From positions 1 to 64,000 of the forward strand of contig JAHCBA010000001.1 in NCBI GenBank assembly GCA_019634625.1: a stretch of 64,000 bases of DNA. The letters run 5' to 3'. Positions within the stretch are counted from its first letter, which is position 1. Each line of letters begins with the position of its first letter. A program made the position numbers and the translations under genes. The notes under the pieces were generated by a model. It saw only the letters and a program-made list of their open reading frames with translations. It was not told the DNA's origin and searched no databases. The DNA is from Verrucomicrobiia bacterium (GTDB lineage: Bacteria > Verrucomicrobiota > Verrucomicrobiia > Limisphaerales > CAIMTB01). Below, piece by piece: positions 53,401-60,376 of this stretch.

Positions 53401-54384
53401 GCCCGGCTCCAGGACGCCGAGCAGTCCTACCGCGACGCCTTGCCCATCTATCGCCAGATCGAGGCCCGCCTCGGCGAGGCCAACACCCTCCAGGCGCTGG
53501 GTGAACTTCAGGTCCGCAGGGCCCGACTCCAGGACGCCGAGCAGTCCTACCGCGACGCCTTGCCCATCTATCGCCAGATCGAGGCCCGCCTCGGCGAGGC
53601 CAACACGCTCAAGGCGCTGGGCGATCTTCAGGTCCGCACGGACCGGCTCCAGGACGCCGAGCAGTCCTACCGCGACGCCTTGCCCATCTTTCGCCAGATC
53701 GAGGACCGCCTCGGCGAGGCCAACACGCTCAAGGCGCTGGGCGAACTTCAGGTCCGCACGGACCGGCTCCAGGACGCCGAGCAGTCCTACCGCGACGCCT
53801 TGCCCATCTATCGCCAGATCGAGGCCCGCCTCGGCGAGGCCAACACGCTCCAAGGCATCGCCACACTGACTCTCCGCCAGGGTCTCTTCCGACCGGCCTT
53901 CAATCGCTATCGGCAGGCCTTGGACCTTCAGGCGGCCATCGACGATCGCCTCGGAATGGCGGGCAGCCTCGGCTACCTCGCTCGCGCAGCAGCGGCGGCA
54001 GGCGAGACCGATCGTGCGATCGTGCTCGGCGTCCGGACATGGAAGGCCCTCGCGGCCATCGAGGACGTGTTCGGCCAGGGGATTGCTCTTCATGACCTCG
54101 CGACCGTCTTCGCCAAACGGGATCCGGATTTGGCGTTTGCCGCCTTCTACCTCTCCTGGTCGAAATGGCAAAGCATCGGTGATCCAGCCGCCGGAAGGAT
54201 GTCCACGATCCTCGCCCAGGCGCTCCCGGGGTTTGACCCTCAGCACCCGAATCCAGCCCTGGGCGCGTCCTGCGAGGTTTCGATCGCCCACGCCGCCGCC
54301 GCCAGCCAGCAGGCCCTCGACGATCTGGGCATCGATCCCCTGAGTCCGCTGGACGAGGCGACAGGAAACATTCAGACGGCATGA
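50446..54384 (+). CDS. CHAT protease-STAND NTPase-TPR protein (candidate NLR-like effector)
   Basis: A 1312-residue protein. N-terminal region (1-180), CHAT caspase-like peptidase domain (about 180-378) with a likely catalytic dyad His246 (VVCVAHGQ) and Cys294 (FLWICHGG), then a STAND/NB-ARC-type NTPase with Walker A GLPGIGKS (439-446), Walker B LRVLWVLDNAEDL (Asp515) and LLASRRELG (550), a winged-helix-like part (about 655-745), and a TPR sensor from 854 with seven near-identical 40-residue repeats plus one degenerate repeat. The order protease-switch-repeat sensor matches NLR-like immune proteins. The TGA overlaps the ATG of a phosphoesterase. Domain calls are firm; an immune role is inferred. 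Confidence 0.92.
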   Translation: MLKPPTPLDLELRFSGIRLEPAAGGALRPAFDVHVVDHSLASPAGMSMSLALPNDVPLGGDLSGSFEDAQKRFAQNAWSEGEALAFGRWLANWLFPSREPEIRQAWENLWRRSQRELRPLRLFLTFPPDLDLSFDPASVPFELLAVEGAFAFRAGGSSVIRTFADLEAESWSWEPGKRFGTVWANTAASAGTLPDDVFEAHVATVRDSAAALGGTALDPCPRASLPALRAYFTDHCPIDVVVCVAHGQPGGGRVWLHDHPNRDHPLDPGEPVSAGDFAAEFRSARVRVAFLWICHGGERNRELDGLAAQLLRNGRVAAVVAAHVPVHAERSVTLARAIFHAAGATARSLEEAVSDARRSLHSSDLQWAAPVYYARPLRGESISFEQRLRQSFEEILERDRDQAFVLAAPDLVPYFRGRNEDLAELIRRMTAHRLVTLTGLPGIGKSELARAAVARLDSDKLLVQRAVWISLQAISSVDAIVARIASELFPDARDLEGPAALFRAMGKLRVLWVLDNAEDLIAADRHGFRQFLAQAFAAVPGLRCLLASRRELGDLEGVTENLLEVDVLPPGHAREVFLAIAGPRLNQDEVESTDLQDLLSLLDGHPRSIVLVAGQAGRSFPIGSLRRRVRERRVDAVVACQMLGEAPPDTPDERRLQRSQRLVASLELAYEALAAASPQAASLFRWLSVFPAGLPSALAVPIFGDEAEEAVALLRRHSMVQVLGGDRRLRLPAPLRWYAHRQWHASPDPDRDGRLIAATKVFAEWLPGHYIANLGQPGRTGIALRTAAEDGQNLDELFAIFAELSADVAPSAWSAADPAIEAWAAIEAFAGRATAALVFVHRWSEESGRCLPGTLKALGDLQVRRDRLEDAEQSYRDALPIYRQIESRLGEANTLRALGDLQVRRDRLQDAEQSYRDALPIYRQIEDRLGEANTLRALGDLQVRRDRLQDAEQSYRDALPIYRQIEARLGEANTLKALGDLQVRRARLQDAEQSYRDALPIYRQIEARLGEANTLQALGELQVRRARLQDAEQSYRDALPIYRQIEARLGEANTLKALGDLQVRTDRLQDAEQSYRDALPIFRQIEDRLGEANTLKALGELQVRTDRLQDAEQSYRDALPIYRQIEARLGEANTLQGIATLTLRQGLFRPAFNRYRQALDLQAAIDDRLGMAGSLGYLARAAAAAGETDRAIVLGVRTWKALAAIEDVFGQGIALHDLATVFAKRDPDLAFAAFYLSWSKWQSIGDPAAGRMSTILAQALPGFDPQHPNPALGASCEVSIAHAAAASQQALDDLGIDPLSPLDEATGNIQTA
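53005..53844 (+). repeat. 120-bp tandem repeat encoding seven TPR units
   Basis: Seven units start at 53005 and every 120 bp after it, differing by only a few bases each (for example LKALGDLQVRR versus LQALGELQVRR, and IESRLG, IEDRLG or IEARLG). An eighth unit from 53845 is strongly diverged. Near identity at the DNA level implies recent expansion or ongoing homogenisation. The unit length keeps the frame when copies are gained or lost. Confidence 0.97.
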
Positions 54385-55799
54385 TCCCCGAATACCAGCG
54401 CATCGTCGTCCTCAGCGACCTGCACCTGACCCCGGCGGAGCGGTTGGGCAATTTCAATTCGGGTCCGCAACTCGCCGAATTCACCCGGGTCCAGGCCGCG
54501 GCCACGCAGCCCGGCCAGGCGCTCGTGCTGGCCGGCGACATTGTCGATTTCCTGCTCATCGAGGATCGCCCACCCACCCTTCACCTGGCCACAGCGGCCC
54601 GTCTGGCAGGCCAGACCATGGCGCGCCTGCGCTCGGAGACCGATTGGATGAACCCGTGGCTCGATGCCTTGCGCCAATGGATCCAGCAGGGAGGGCACCT
54701 CGTCCTGCTGCCCGGCAATCACGATCTCGAATGGTTCCATCCGGATACCGACAAGGTCTGGCTTGATGCGCTGGGCGTCGCCGACGGATTCTCGATCTGG
54801 CGCGACGCGGAACCGTGGCAGGCGAGAGCGGGTGCCTGGGAGATCCTCGTCGGCCACGGCCATCGCGGTGACCCCCTGAACGATTGCGATCCACGAAGGA
54901 TTCACGCCGCCCTGAATCAGGGCCAGGCATCCATCCCGCTTCCGCCCGGTTCCCAATTTGTCCTGACAACGCTGCATGCCTTCAAACGGGCAATGGATCC
55001 GGCGACCGGACGCAGAAGGTTTCCATTTCTCGACGCCCTCAAACCCGAGAGCGCAACGCTGGTACTGTTGTGGGCGCTCGATCCCCCGCTCTTCTTCCGC
55101 CATCTGCCCGCCGGGTTTCGCCTGAAGACCACGGAGATCCTGCGGACGCTGCTGCGCCGGCTGCAATCCGCCAGGGTGCTGGGCGCCATCCCGCCGGCCG
55201 CCACCTCTCCGCAACCCTCTCCTGCCGCGAGCGATTCCGACAACCTGGAGCTCGAACTCGCCATGGCCGATCTGATCGCGGACGGAATGCCCGAGGGGAT
55301 GACCAAGGCGGTGCTCGAAGCCGAGATGGCCGCTCTCTTCCGTTCCGACGAACCTGCGCTTCATGGAACCTTGGCCGCCACCTCCTCCGCAGGAAGGATC
55401 AGCCGGGCCCGTCGCTGGATGCTCCGCGGCTGGCTGCGGCAGGTTTGCAGGAACGCCGGGGCCTTCTTCCATCCCACCGAACTGTCCGCCCCGGACCGCG
55501 CTGTGGTGGAGGCCTGGCTGCCGGAAGAACTCCCGCCGGAAACGCGGCGCGTCGTCGTCTGTGGTCACACCCACGCGGCACGATCCTGGTCGCGCGAAGG
55601 CAGACCGCACCACTACCTCAACTCCGGCACCTGGACGAACCTCGTCCACCTGCAAACCCCCGATGAATCGGATGCCTCCATCGACGCCCTGTGGAAATCC
55701 CTCGAAGGTGGCGAGCCTCCCCCCTGCCTGCGCCTGACCTGGGCGGAGATCTCAACGCAGGGACCCGCGTTGCAGACCTTAGCCGTATCCATGCAGTAA
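54381..55799 (+). CDS. Calcineurin-like metallophosphoesterase coupled to CHAT-STAND-TPR gene
   Basis: A 472-residue protein with all metallophosphoesterase motifs: SDLHL (12-16), GDIVD (52-56), GNHD (112-115), GHGH (158-161) and GHTH (395-398), followed by YLNSGTWTN. A 230-residue insertion, largely helical, separates the last two motifs and is unlike small housekeeping phosphoesterases. The substrate cannot be told: nucleic acid, nucleotide, phosphoprotein or lipid are all possible. ATGA overlap with the CHAT gene implies matched expression. The last seven codons and the TAA lie inside a palindromic repeat element, so the native C-terminus may have been replaced. Confidence 0.9.
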   Translation: MIPEYQRIVVLSDLHLTPAERLGNFNSGPQLAEFTRVQAAATQPGQALVLAGDIVDFLLIEDRPPTLHLATAARLAGQTMARLRSETDWMNPWLDALRQWIQQGGHLVLLPGNHDLEWFHPDTDKVWLDALGVADGFSIWRDAEPWQARAGAWEILVGHGHRGDPLNDCDPRRIHAALNQGQASIPLPPGSQFVLTTLHAFKRAMDPATGRRRFPFLDALKPESATLVLLWALDPPLFFRHLPAGFRLKTTEILRTLLRRLQSARVLGAIPPAATSPQPSPAASDSDNLELELAMADLIADGMPEGMTKAVLEAEMAALFRSDEPALHGTLAATSSAGRISRARRWMLRGWLRQVCRNAGAFFHPTELSAPDRAVVEAWLPEELPPETRRVVVCGHTHAARSWSREGRPHHYLNSGTWTNLVHLQTPDESDASIDALWKSLEGGEPPPCLRLTWAEISTQGPALQTLAVSMQ

Positions 55800-55951
55800 G
55801 GAGGAAAGCGATGGCGCCGCAGATTTTCGGGCAAGACGAGGAGTGAGCGAGGCGCGTATCGGAACCGAGATACGTAACGAGCGAACGACGAAGCTTTTGC
55901 CCGAAAAGATCAAGCCAGCGCCTCCGACCTTGCTGCATGGCTACGGCTTAG
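55778..55951. mobile_element. 174-bp palindromic element, MITE-like
   Basis: Left end CTTAGCCGTATCCATGCAGT, right end (reverse complement) CTAAGCCGTAGCCATGCAGC; arms remain similar far inward (ATTTTCGGGCAA/CTTTTCGGGCAA; CGTATCGG/CGTATCTCGG) to a centre near 55862. No open reading frame of its own. The whole element could fold into one long hairpin. It overlaps the 3' end of the phosphoesterase gene. The terminal motifs recur at 26393-26422. Confidence 0.8.
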
Positions 55952-55981
55952 AAAGCGGGATGGGCCCGACACCTCCCAATG

Positions 55982-56029
55982 GCCCACCGTGGCCCGCCAT
56001 TCCATCAGGGCATTGAACACGGTCGTCCT
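55982..56029 (-). pseudogene. feoB 5' fragment downstream of feoA
   Basis: Sixteen minus-strand codons read RTTVFNALMEWRATVG, matching FeoB KTTVFNALTGLRGKVG (G1 loop end and switch region). DNA identity over the wider 49-bp block (55982-56030) is 41/49. Nothing FeoB-like precedes or follows it. It sits 8 bp after the feoA stop codon, where feoB would normally start. It is either a remnant of a former feoB or one end of a rearrangement duplicate. Confidence 0.7.
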
Positions 56030-56036
56030 CTTCGAT

Positions 56037-56288
56037 TCACGTCCCCCCGCCGGCCGGGCGGACGAGGATCCGGTCCGCCTCGTGCCGCCGCAGGGACAGG
56101 TGGTATCCCCGCACCTTGATCTCCACCGGATCCCCCAGCGGTGCGAAGCGCACCACGCTGATCCGGGTGCCCACGAGCACCCCCATCTCCATCAGGCGCG
56201 CCCGGTCCCCCGCCTCGATCCCGATCTCCATCACCCGCCCGTCCGTCCCCACGGGCAACGAACTCAACGGCTGCAACGCCTCGCTCAT
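56037..56288 (-). CDS. feoA: FeoA-type ferrous iron transport accessory protein
   Basis: An 83-residue SH3-like FeoA: LSSLPVGTDGRVMEIGI, ARLMEMGVLVGTRISVV, RFAPLGDPVEIKVRGYHLSL and RRHEADRILV. FeoA interacts with FeoB and stimulates iron uptake. The ATG at 56288 has AAGGAGG well placed and overlaps the TGA of the upstream feoA-like gene. A feoB fragment, not an intact feoB, follows. Confidence 0.93.
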   Translation of the reverse strand: MSEALQPLSSLPVGTDGRVMEIGIEAGDRARLMEMGVLVGTRISVVRFAPLGDPVEIKVRGYHLSLRRHEADRILVRPAGGGT

Positions 56289-56566
56289 GGTCGTTCCTCC
56301 TTCCAAACCCCATCCACCCGCTCCACTTCAATCATCCCCGCCAGCTCCCGGCTGATCCCCAGCCGCACATTGCACACCAGGCAGATCACCTGCGTGTGCC
56401 GGGTCAGCAGCCGCACCCGTTGCCGCTCGCAAAACCCCAGCTCCCGCAGCCGGATCGCCACCTCCGGCGGCGCGGTTACGGCCCGCACGCGCACCGTTGA
56501 ACCCGGTTCCGCCTGCGCCAGGGAACTCACGCCGTTCCCGGCCGAATCCTCCCTCGCGGTCTGCAT
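56285..56566 (-). CDS. Second FeoA-domain protein
   Basis: A 93-residue FeoA-like protein: AEPGSTVRVRAVTAPPEVAI, RLRELGFCERQRVRLLTRHT and CLVCNVRLGISRELAGMIEV. It carries three Cys residues (positions about 45, 61 and 64), two of them as CLVC, a feature of FeoA variants found in tandem feoAAB operons; an iron or Fe-S link is possible. The ATG at 56566 follows the stop of the oxidoreductase by 8 bp, so it is cotranscribed with that gene. Confidence 0.85.
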   Translation of the reverse strand: MQTAREDSAGNGVSSLAQAEPGSTVRVRAVTAPPEVAIRLRELGFCERQRVRLLTRHTQVICLVCNVRLGISRELAGMIEVERVDGVWKEERP

Positions 56567-56574
56567 CGCCCCTC

Positions 56575-57891
56575 TCAGGCCGCCGTCGCCACCGGTGCCC
56601 GCTCGCCCACCTCCCGGCCCTCCGACGGCTCCGGCCGATGCGGATCCCCCAACGACAACGCCTCCGGCACCTCGACAAACTCCGCAATGGCCGCCCACAA
56701 CCGGGAGAAATCCTTGTTCACATCCCCGCTCAGGCAGTCCGTGATGTCCGCCGCCAGTTCCGGATACCGGTCGATCACCTGCTTGAACGAGAACTCCTTC
56801 TCATAAAACGCGTACACCAGCCGGCGCATGTTCTCGATCCCCTCCCGCATGGTCCGTGCATACGGGAGGAACCGATCCGCGGAAAGATCCCCCTCCGCCA
56901 GCGCCTCATGCACCGCATCCCCGACCGCCACCCCGCTTTTCAGCGCCAGCATCAGCCCCGATGAGAACACCGGGTCCAGAAAACAGAAGGCATCCCCCGC
57001 CAGCAGCAGCCCGTCCGTCCCGCAATGGCGCGAATGGAACGAGTACTCGCTGGTCAGGTAATGCGGCCCCACCTGCCGTCCCGGGGCCAGGTGCCGCTCG
57101 ATCCATTTGTTCTCCCCGATCTCCCGCTCGAAGATCGCCCGCGGATCCTTCACCCCGCCCCGCGTCAGGTACCGCCCCTCCGCCACCACCCCCACGCTCA
57201 CCCGGTTCTCGTGCTGCGGAATGTACCAGAACCACCCCTTCTCCGGCACAAACGCCACCGTGGTCGCCCCCGCGTCGATCCCCTCGTCCCGCGCCGCCCC
57301 CTCGTAATAGGTCCACACCGCCACCTTGTTCAGCTTCGGATCCTTCACCCGCCAGCCCTGACGCACCGCGCTGAACGCCTCCTTGCCCGTGCAGTCGATC
57401 GTCATCGGCGCCCTCAACTCCCGTTCCTCACCCGTCCCGTCCTTCACCCGCACCCCCGCCACCCGCCCCCCCTCGCGCAGCAACGCCTTCACCTCGACCC
57501 CTTCCCACACCTCGGCACCCCGCGACCGCGCATGTTCCATCAGGGTCTGGTCGAATTCGGACCGCACCACCTGCCAGGTCTGAGCCACCTCCGTCCCGTA
57601 CCGCGTGAAGAAGTAAAACGGCTGGGAAGCGCTCCCGTTCGGCTGCACGAACTGGACACTGAACTTTCGCACAAACGCCGACCGCTCCATCCGCTCGATC
57701 AATCCCAACCGCCGCATCGGCAGATTGGTGAACGGAATCATCGATTCGCCGATGTGATACCTCGGAAACCGTTCCCGCTCGAGCACCAGCACCCGGTGCC
57801 CGTGCCCGGCCAGGATCGTCGCCGCCGCGCTGCCCGACGGGCCGGCCCCCACAATCAGCACGTCCCATTCTCGCTCAGTGTTCATGCTCAT
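56575..57891 (-). CDS. FAD-dependent oxidoreductase of the flavin halogenase superfamily
   Basis: A 438-residue flavoprotein. The FAD-binding motif GAGPSGSAAA lies at about 15-24, HIGESMIP at about 46-53, and GDAFCFLDPVFSSGLMLAL near residue 300. GWFWYIPQ (about 220) fits the WxWxIP motif of flavin-dependent halogenases, though related reductases can have similar sequence. I cannot confirm the catalytic lysine. It lies between a chorismate-lyase-like gene and feoA genes. Halogenase, hydroxylase or reductase activity are all possible. Confidence 0.85.
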   Translation of the reverse strand: MSMNTEREWDVLIVGAGPSGSAAATILAGHGHRVLVLERERFPRYHIGESMIPFTNLPMRRLGLIERMERSAFVRKFSVQFVQPNGSASQPFYFFTRYGTEVAQTWQVVRSEFDQTLMEHARSRGAEVWEGVEVKALLREGGRVAGVRVKDGTGEERELRAPMTIDCTGKEAFSAVRQGWRVKDPKLNKVAVWTYYEGAARDEGIDAGATTVAFVPEKGWFWYIPQHENRVSVGVVAEGRYLTRGGVKDPRAIFEREIGENKWIERHLAPGRQVGPHYLTSEYSFHSRHCGTDGLLLAGDAFCFLDPVFSSGLMLALKSGVAVGDAVHEALAEGDLSADRFLPYARTMREGIENMRRLVYAFYEKEFSFKQVIDRYPELAADITDCLSGDVNKDFSRLWAAIAEFVEVPEALSLGDPHRPEPSEGREVGERAPVATAA

Positions 57892-57954
57892 AATTCAGCG
57901 TCTCCAGCCATGACCGCGCTCGCTCCCCCTGCAAGCCCCCCTTCCCACCCTTTC

Positions 57955-58560
57955 TCAAGGCGGCAGAATCTCCACCACCTCCGACATCGTCCTCCCCTCC
58001 GGATCGCGCAGCGTGTTGCGCCGGCCATACAGCATCCGTGCCCCGCTCAATCCGAACGCCCGGTTCATCAAGGCGTCGCTCTCCACCCGGAAGAACGCGC
58101 CCGGCCTTCCCCAATGCGCCACCTCGTGCGCCTTCAGCAGGTGTCCCAGCGGCAATTGCTCCTCCAGGACCAACCGCCGGACCAGGCTCGGAAGCCGGTC
58201 CAGTTCAATCCGGTTCGCCCCGAATTCGACCGCCCGGCCATCGGTGTCCAGCCGCAGGATCACCTCCCGGAAATACACCGCCCCCTGACGCTCCCGCCCC
58301 AGCACCTCGATATGGATGTCCCCCCCGTAGTGCCCCTCCAGCGTCGGCGTCATGTCCCGGTCATGCACCAGCAGACCCCGGTACGGTTCCGGAACCGACG
58401 TTCCCGGGATCACCTCGAACCGTGGCAACACCACCCCCGAGCGCTCGTAGAACGAATTCAGCGGGAAGATCGCCCCGACGTCGGCCGCCTGCCGTCCCGC
58501 CCCGTCGCACTCCTCCACGCGCTTCATGCCTCCGGATTCCTGGCTCGGGTTCGACCTCAT
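57955..58560 (-). CDS. Chorismate lyase (UbiC)-like protein
   Basis: A 201-residue protein with a UbiC/UTRA-like fold pattern: LPLNSF-type start (AIFPLNSFYERSG), EPYRGLLVHDRDMTPTLEGH, VYFREVILRLDTDGRAVEFG, EEQLPLGHLLKAHEV and YGRRNTL. HDRDMT and the Glu/Arg residues are typical of the bacterial chorismate-lyase-like group, which makes 4-hydroxybenzoate or serves in aromatic natural-product pathways. The start at 58560 is uncertain (an ATG at 58527 is also in frame). It follows the radical SAM gene by 15 bp. Confidence 0.7.
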   Translation of the reverse strand: MRSNPSQESGGMKRVEECDGAGRQAADVGAIFPLNSFYERSGVVLPRFEVIPGTSVPEPYRGLLVHDRDMTPTLEGHYGGDIHIEVLGRERQGAVYFREVILRLDTDGRAVEFGANRIELDRLPSLVRRLVLEEQLPLGHLLKAHEVAHWGRPGAFFRVESDALMNRAFGLSGARMLYGRRNTLRDPEGRTMSEVVEILPP

Positions 58561-58575
58561 CCCGTCCCGCCCGCG

Positions 58576-59931
58576 TCACGCATAACGACCTGTCCGGTGC
58601 TCCTCGAGAAAGAACTCGTGCAGCAACCGGTCCACCTGCAGCAACCCCGCCCGCGTGATCCCCAACCGATCCCCCTCCCCCCGGACCAGGTACCCCCAGG
58701 ACTCCAGCGTCGCCAGGGGCGCCGCAAACCGGACCCTCGGATCCTCCCCGAACTTCTCCGTGAAATATCCCGCGCTCACATTCCCCAGCTTCAGTTGCAG
58801 GATGAACTCCCGGATATACCGCTCGTCGTCACCCGGCGTCAGGGCCCGGTACACCGGGAACTCCCCCGCCGCCACCCGGTCCAGGTAAGGCTGGAAATCA
58901 TGCACGTTCTGGTAGTGCGTCCCGTTGATGTGCCCGAAACTCGCCACCCCGACCGACAGCAGATCCGCCCCCCGCCACAACTCGTCCCGATACACGAACC
59001 GCGTCCGCTCCTTGTCCTTCACCGCCGTGTACGCGCTCCCCACCGTGTATCCCGCCCGCTCCAGTTCCCCGAAGGCGTAATCCACCCAGCGCCGCTTCGT
59101 CTCCCAATCCGCCACCGGCGCCGTCAGCTTCCCCTCCGCCTTCATCTGCCGGTAGATGCCGGTGTTGTACGGCACCTCCATCTGGTAGATCGTCACCGAG
59201 TCCGGCCCCAGTTCCAACGTCTTCGCCACCGCCATCCGCCACTTCTCCTCCGTCTCCTCCACCATCCCCGCAATCAGATCGATGTTGATCTGCGGAAACC
59301 CGATCTCCCGCGCAAACCCATACGCCCGCTCGATCTCCTTCGACCGGTGCGCCCGCCCGTTGATCTCCAGAATCCGGTCGTCGAAATGCTCGATCCCCAG
59401 GCTCAACCGCGTCACCCCCATCTCCCGGATCGCCCTCAACTTGTGGTCCGTCAGCGTCCCCGGCTCGCACTCGAACGCCACCTCCTCCACCTCGTCCCAC
59501 GGCAGACTCCGCCGCATCCCCTCCATCAACGAACGCAACTGCGCCTCCGACAGGTAACTCGGCGTCCCGCCCCCGAAATACACGAACCGCGGACGCCTCC
59601 CCCCCACGAACGGCTTCGCCGCATACGCCTCCAACTCCTTCAACAACGCCTCCAGATAACCCCGGATCTCCTGCGAATCCTTGTCGGTATAAACCTTGAA
59701 ATAGCAGAAATGACACCGCTTCCGGCAAAATGGGATGTGCACATACACCCCCAGCGGCCGGTCCGCCGCCGGCGGACGCTCCAACGCCGCGTGAAACTCC
59801 GGCACCGCCTCCGGCTTCCAGAACGCAAACGGCGGATAGTTTGACACGAAGTAGTTCCCGGCTGTGGTCTCCTTCTGAATCGGAGGGAGCGCGCTGCCAG
59901 CAGGACGAGGGGCGACGGTGATGCTGCTCAT
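58576..59931 (-). CDS. HemN-like radical SAM protein (coproporphyrinogen III dehydrogenase family)
   Basis: A 451-residue radical SAM enzyme with the cluster motif CRKRCHFC (about residues 69-76), VYFGGGTPSYL, FECEPGTLT, RLSLGIEHFDD and INIDLIAGMVEETEE, plus a HemN-type C-terminal region. The spacing CxxxCxxC is canonical. Members include HemN, heme-degrading HutW and ChuW enzymes and methyltransferases, so the substrate should not be assumed. Genomic position near feoA and a flavoprotein hints at heme or iron metabolism, or an aromatic pathway. ATG at 59931; GTG at 59970 possible. Confidence 0.9.
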   Translation of the reverse strand: MSSITVAPRPAGSALPPIQKETTAGNYFVSNYPPFAFWKPEAVPEFHAALERPPAADRPLGVYVHIPFCRKRCHFCYFKVYTDKDSQEIRGYLEALLKELEAYAAKPFVGGRRPRFVYFGGGTPSYLSEAQLRSLMEGMRRSLPWDEVEEVAFECEPGTLTDHKLRAIREMGVTRLSLGIEHFDDRILEINGRAHRSKEIERAYGFAREIGFPQINIDLIAGMVEETEEKWRMAVAKTLELGPDSVTIYQMEVPYNTGIYRQMKAEGKLTAPVADWETKRRWVDYAFGELERAGYTVGSAYTAVKDKERTRFVYRDELWRGADLLSVGVASFGHINGTHYQNVHDFQPYLDRVAAGEFPVYRALTPGDDERYIREFILQLKLGNVSAGYFTEKFGEDPRVRFAAPLATLESWGYLVRGEGDRLGITRAGLLQVDRLLHEFFLEEHRTGRYA

Positions 59932-60017
59932 GATGCCTTGCCCGGGCGCCACCGACCCCCGGCCGCGCACCGACCCGCCGAATGTGCCCGGCCCGATCCC
60001 AACCGCAACCGCAAATG

Positions 60018-60320
60018 CTACCTGTACGTATTAAATCGCCTCCTCCTCCCCCGGTCCCCCAACGCCCATCCCCTCCCCATCCCCTCCCCATCCCCCATCT
60101 CAACCCCCTCCCCGCCCTCATCGCCGGAGCGAACCTCCGAACACCGGATGTTCGACATCGACACCACAAACCGCCGTCCGCCCGCCCCCACCATCCGTTG
60201 CGCCGGCAGAAACCCCAGCACCGTCACCTGCTGCCCCGCCCGCAATCCCCGCGGCAGCGGATACCGCTCCCGCTCGCAGACCCACACCGGATCCCCCAAC
60301 CGACAGAATATCGTTTCCAT
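60018..60320 (-). CDS. Small hypothetical protein
   Basis: A 100-residue protein: METIFCRLGDPVWVCERERY, LRAGQQVTVLGFLPAQRMV, RRFVVSMSNIRC, then a Gly/Glu/Arg-rich tail. The first 60 residues look like a small beta-rich (SH3/OB-like) domain. GGGAGGAT lies just upstream of the ATG at 60320. It precedes the radical SAM gene by 86 bp and may be cotranscribed with it. No family recognised. Confidence 0.6.
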   Translation of the reverse strand: METIFCRLGDPVWVCERERYPLPRGLRAGQQVTVLGFLPAQRMVGAGGRRFVVSMSNIRCSEVRSGDEGGEGVEMGDGEGMGRGWALGDRGRRRRFNTYR

Positions 60321-60376
60321 GCCCCCATCCTCCCACACCCCATGGGACATCCGCGGTCCCACCCCTCCGCCCTCCG

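Noticed and set aside
53005-53844. Regular repeats read as a CRISPR array
   Set aside because: The repeats are contiguous 120-bp coding units without unique spacers and encode TPR motifs in frame.
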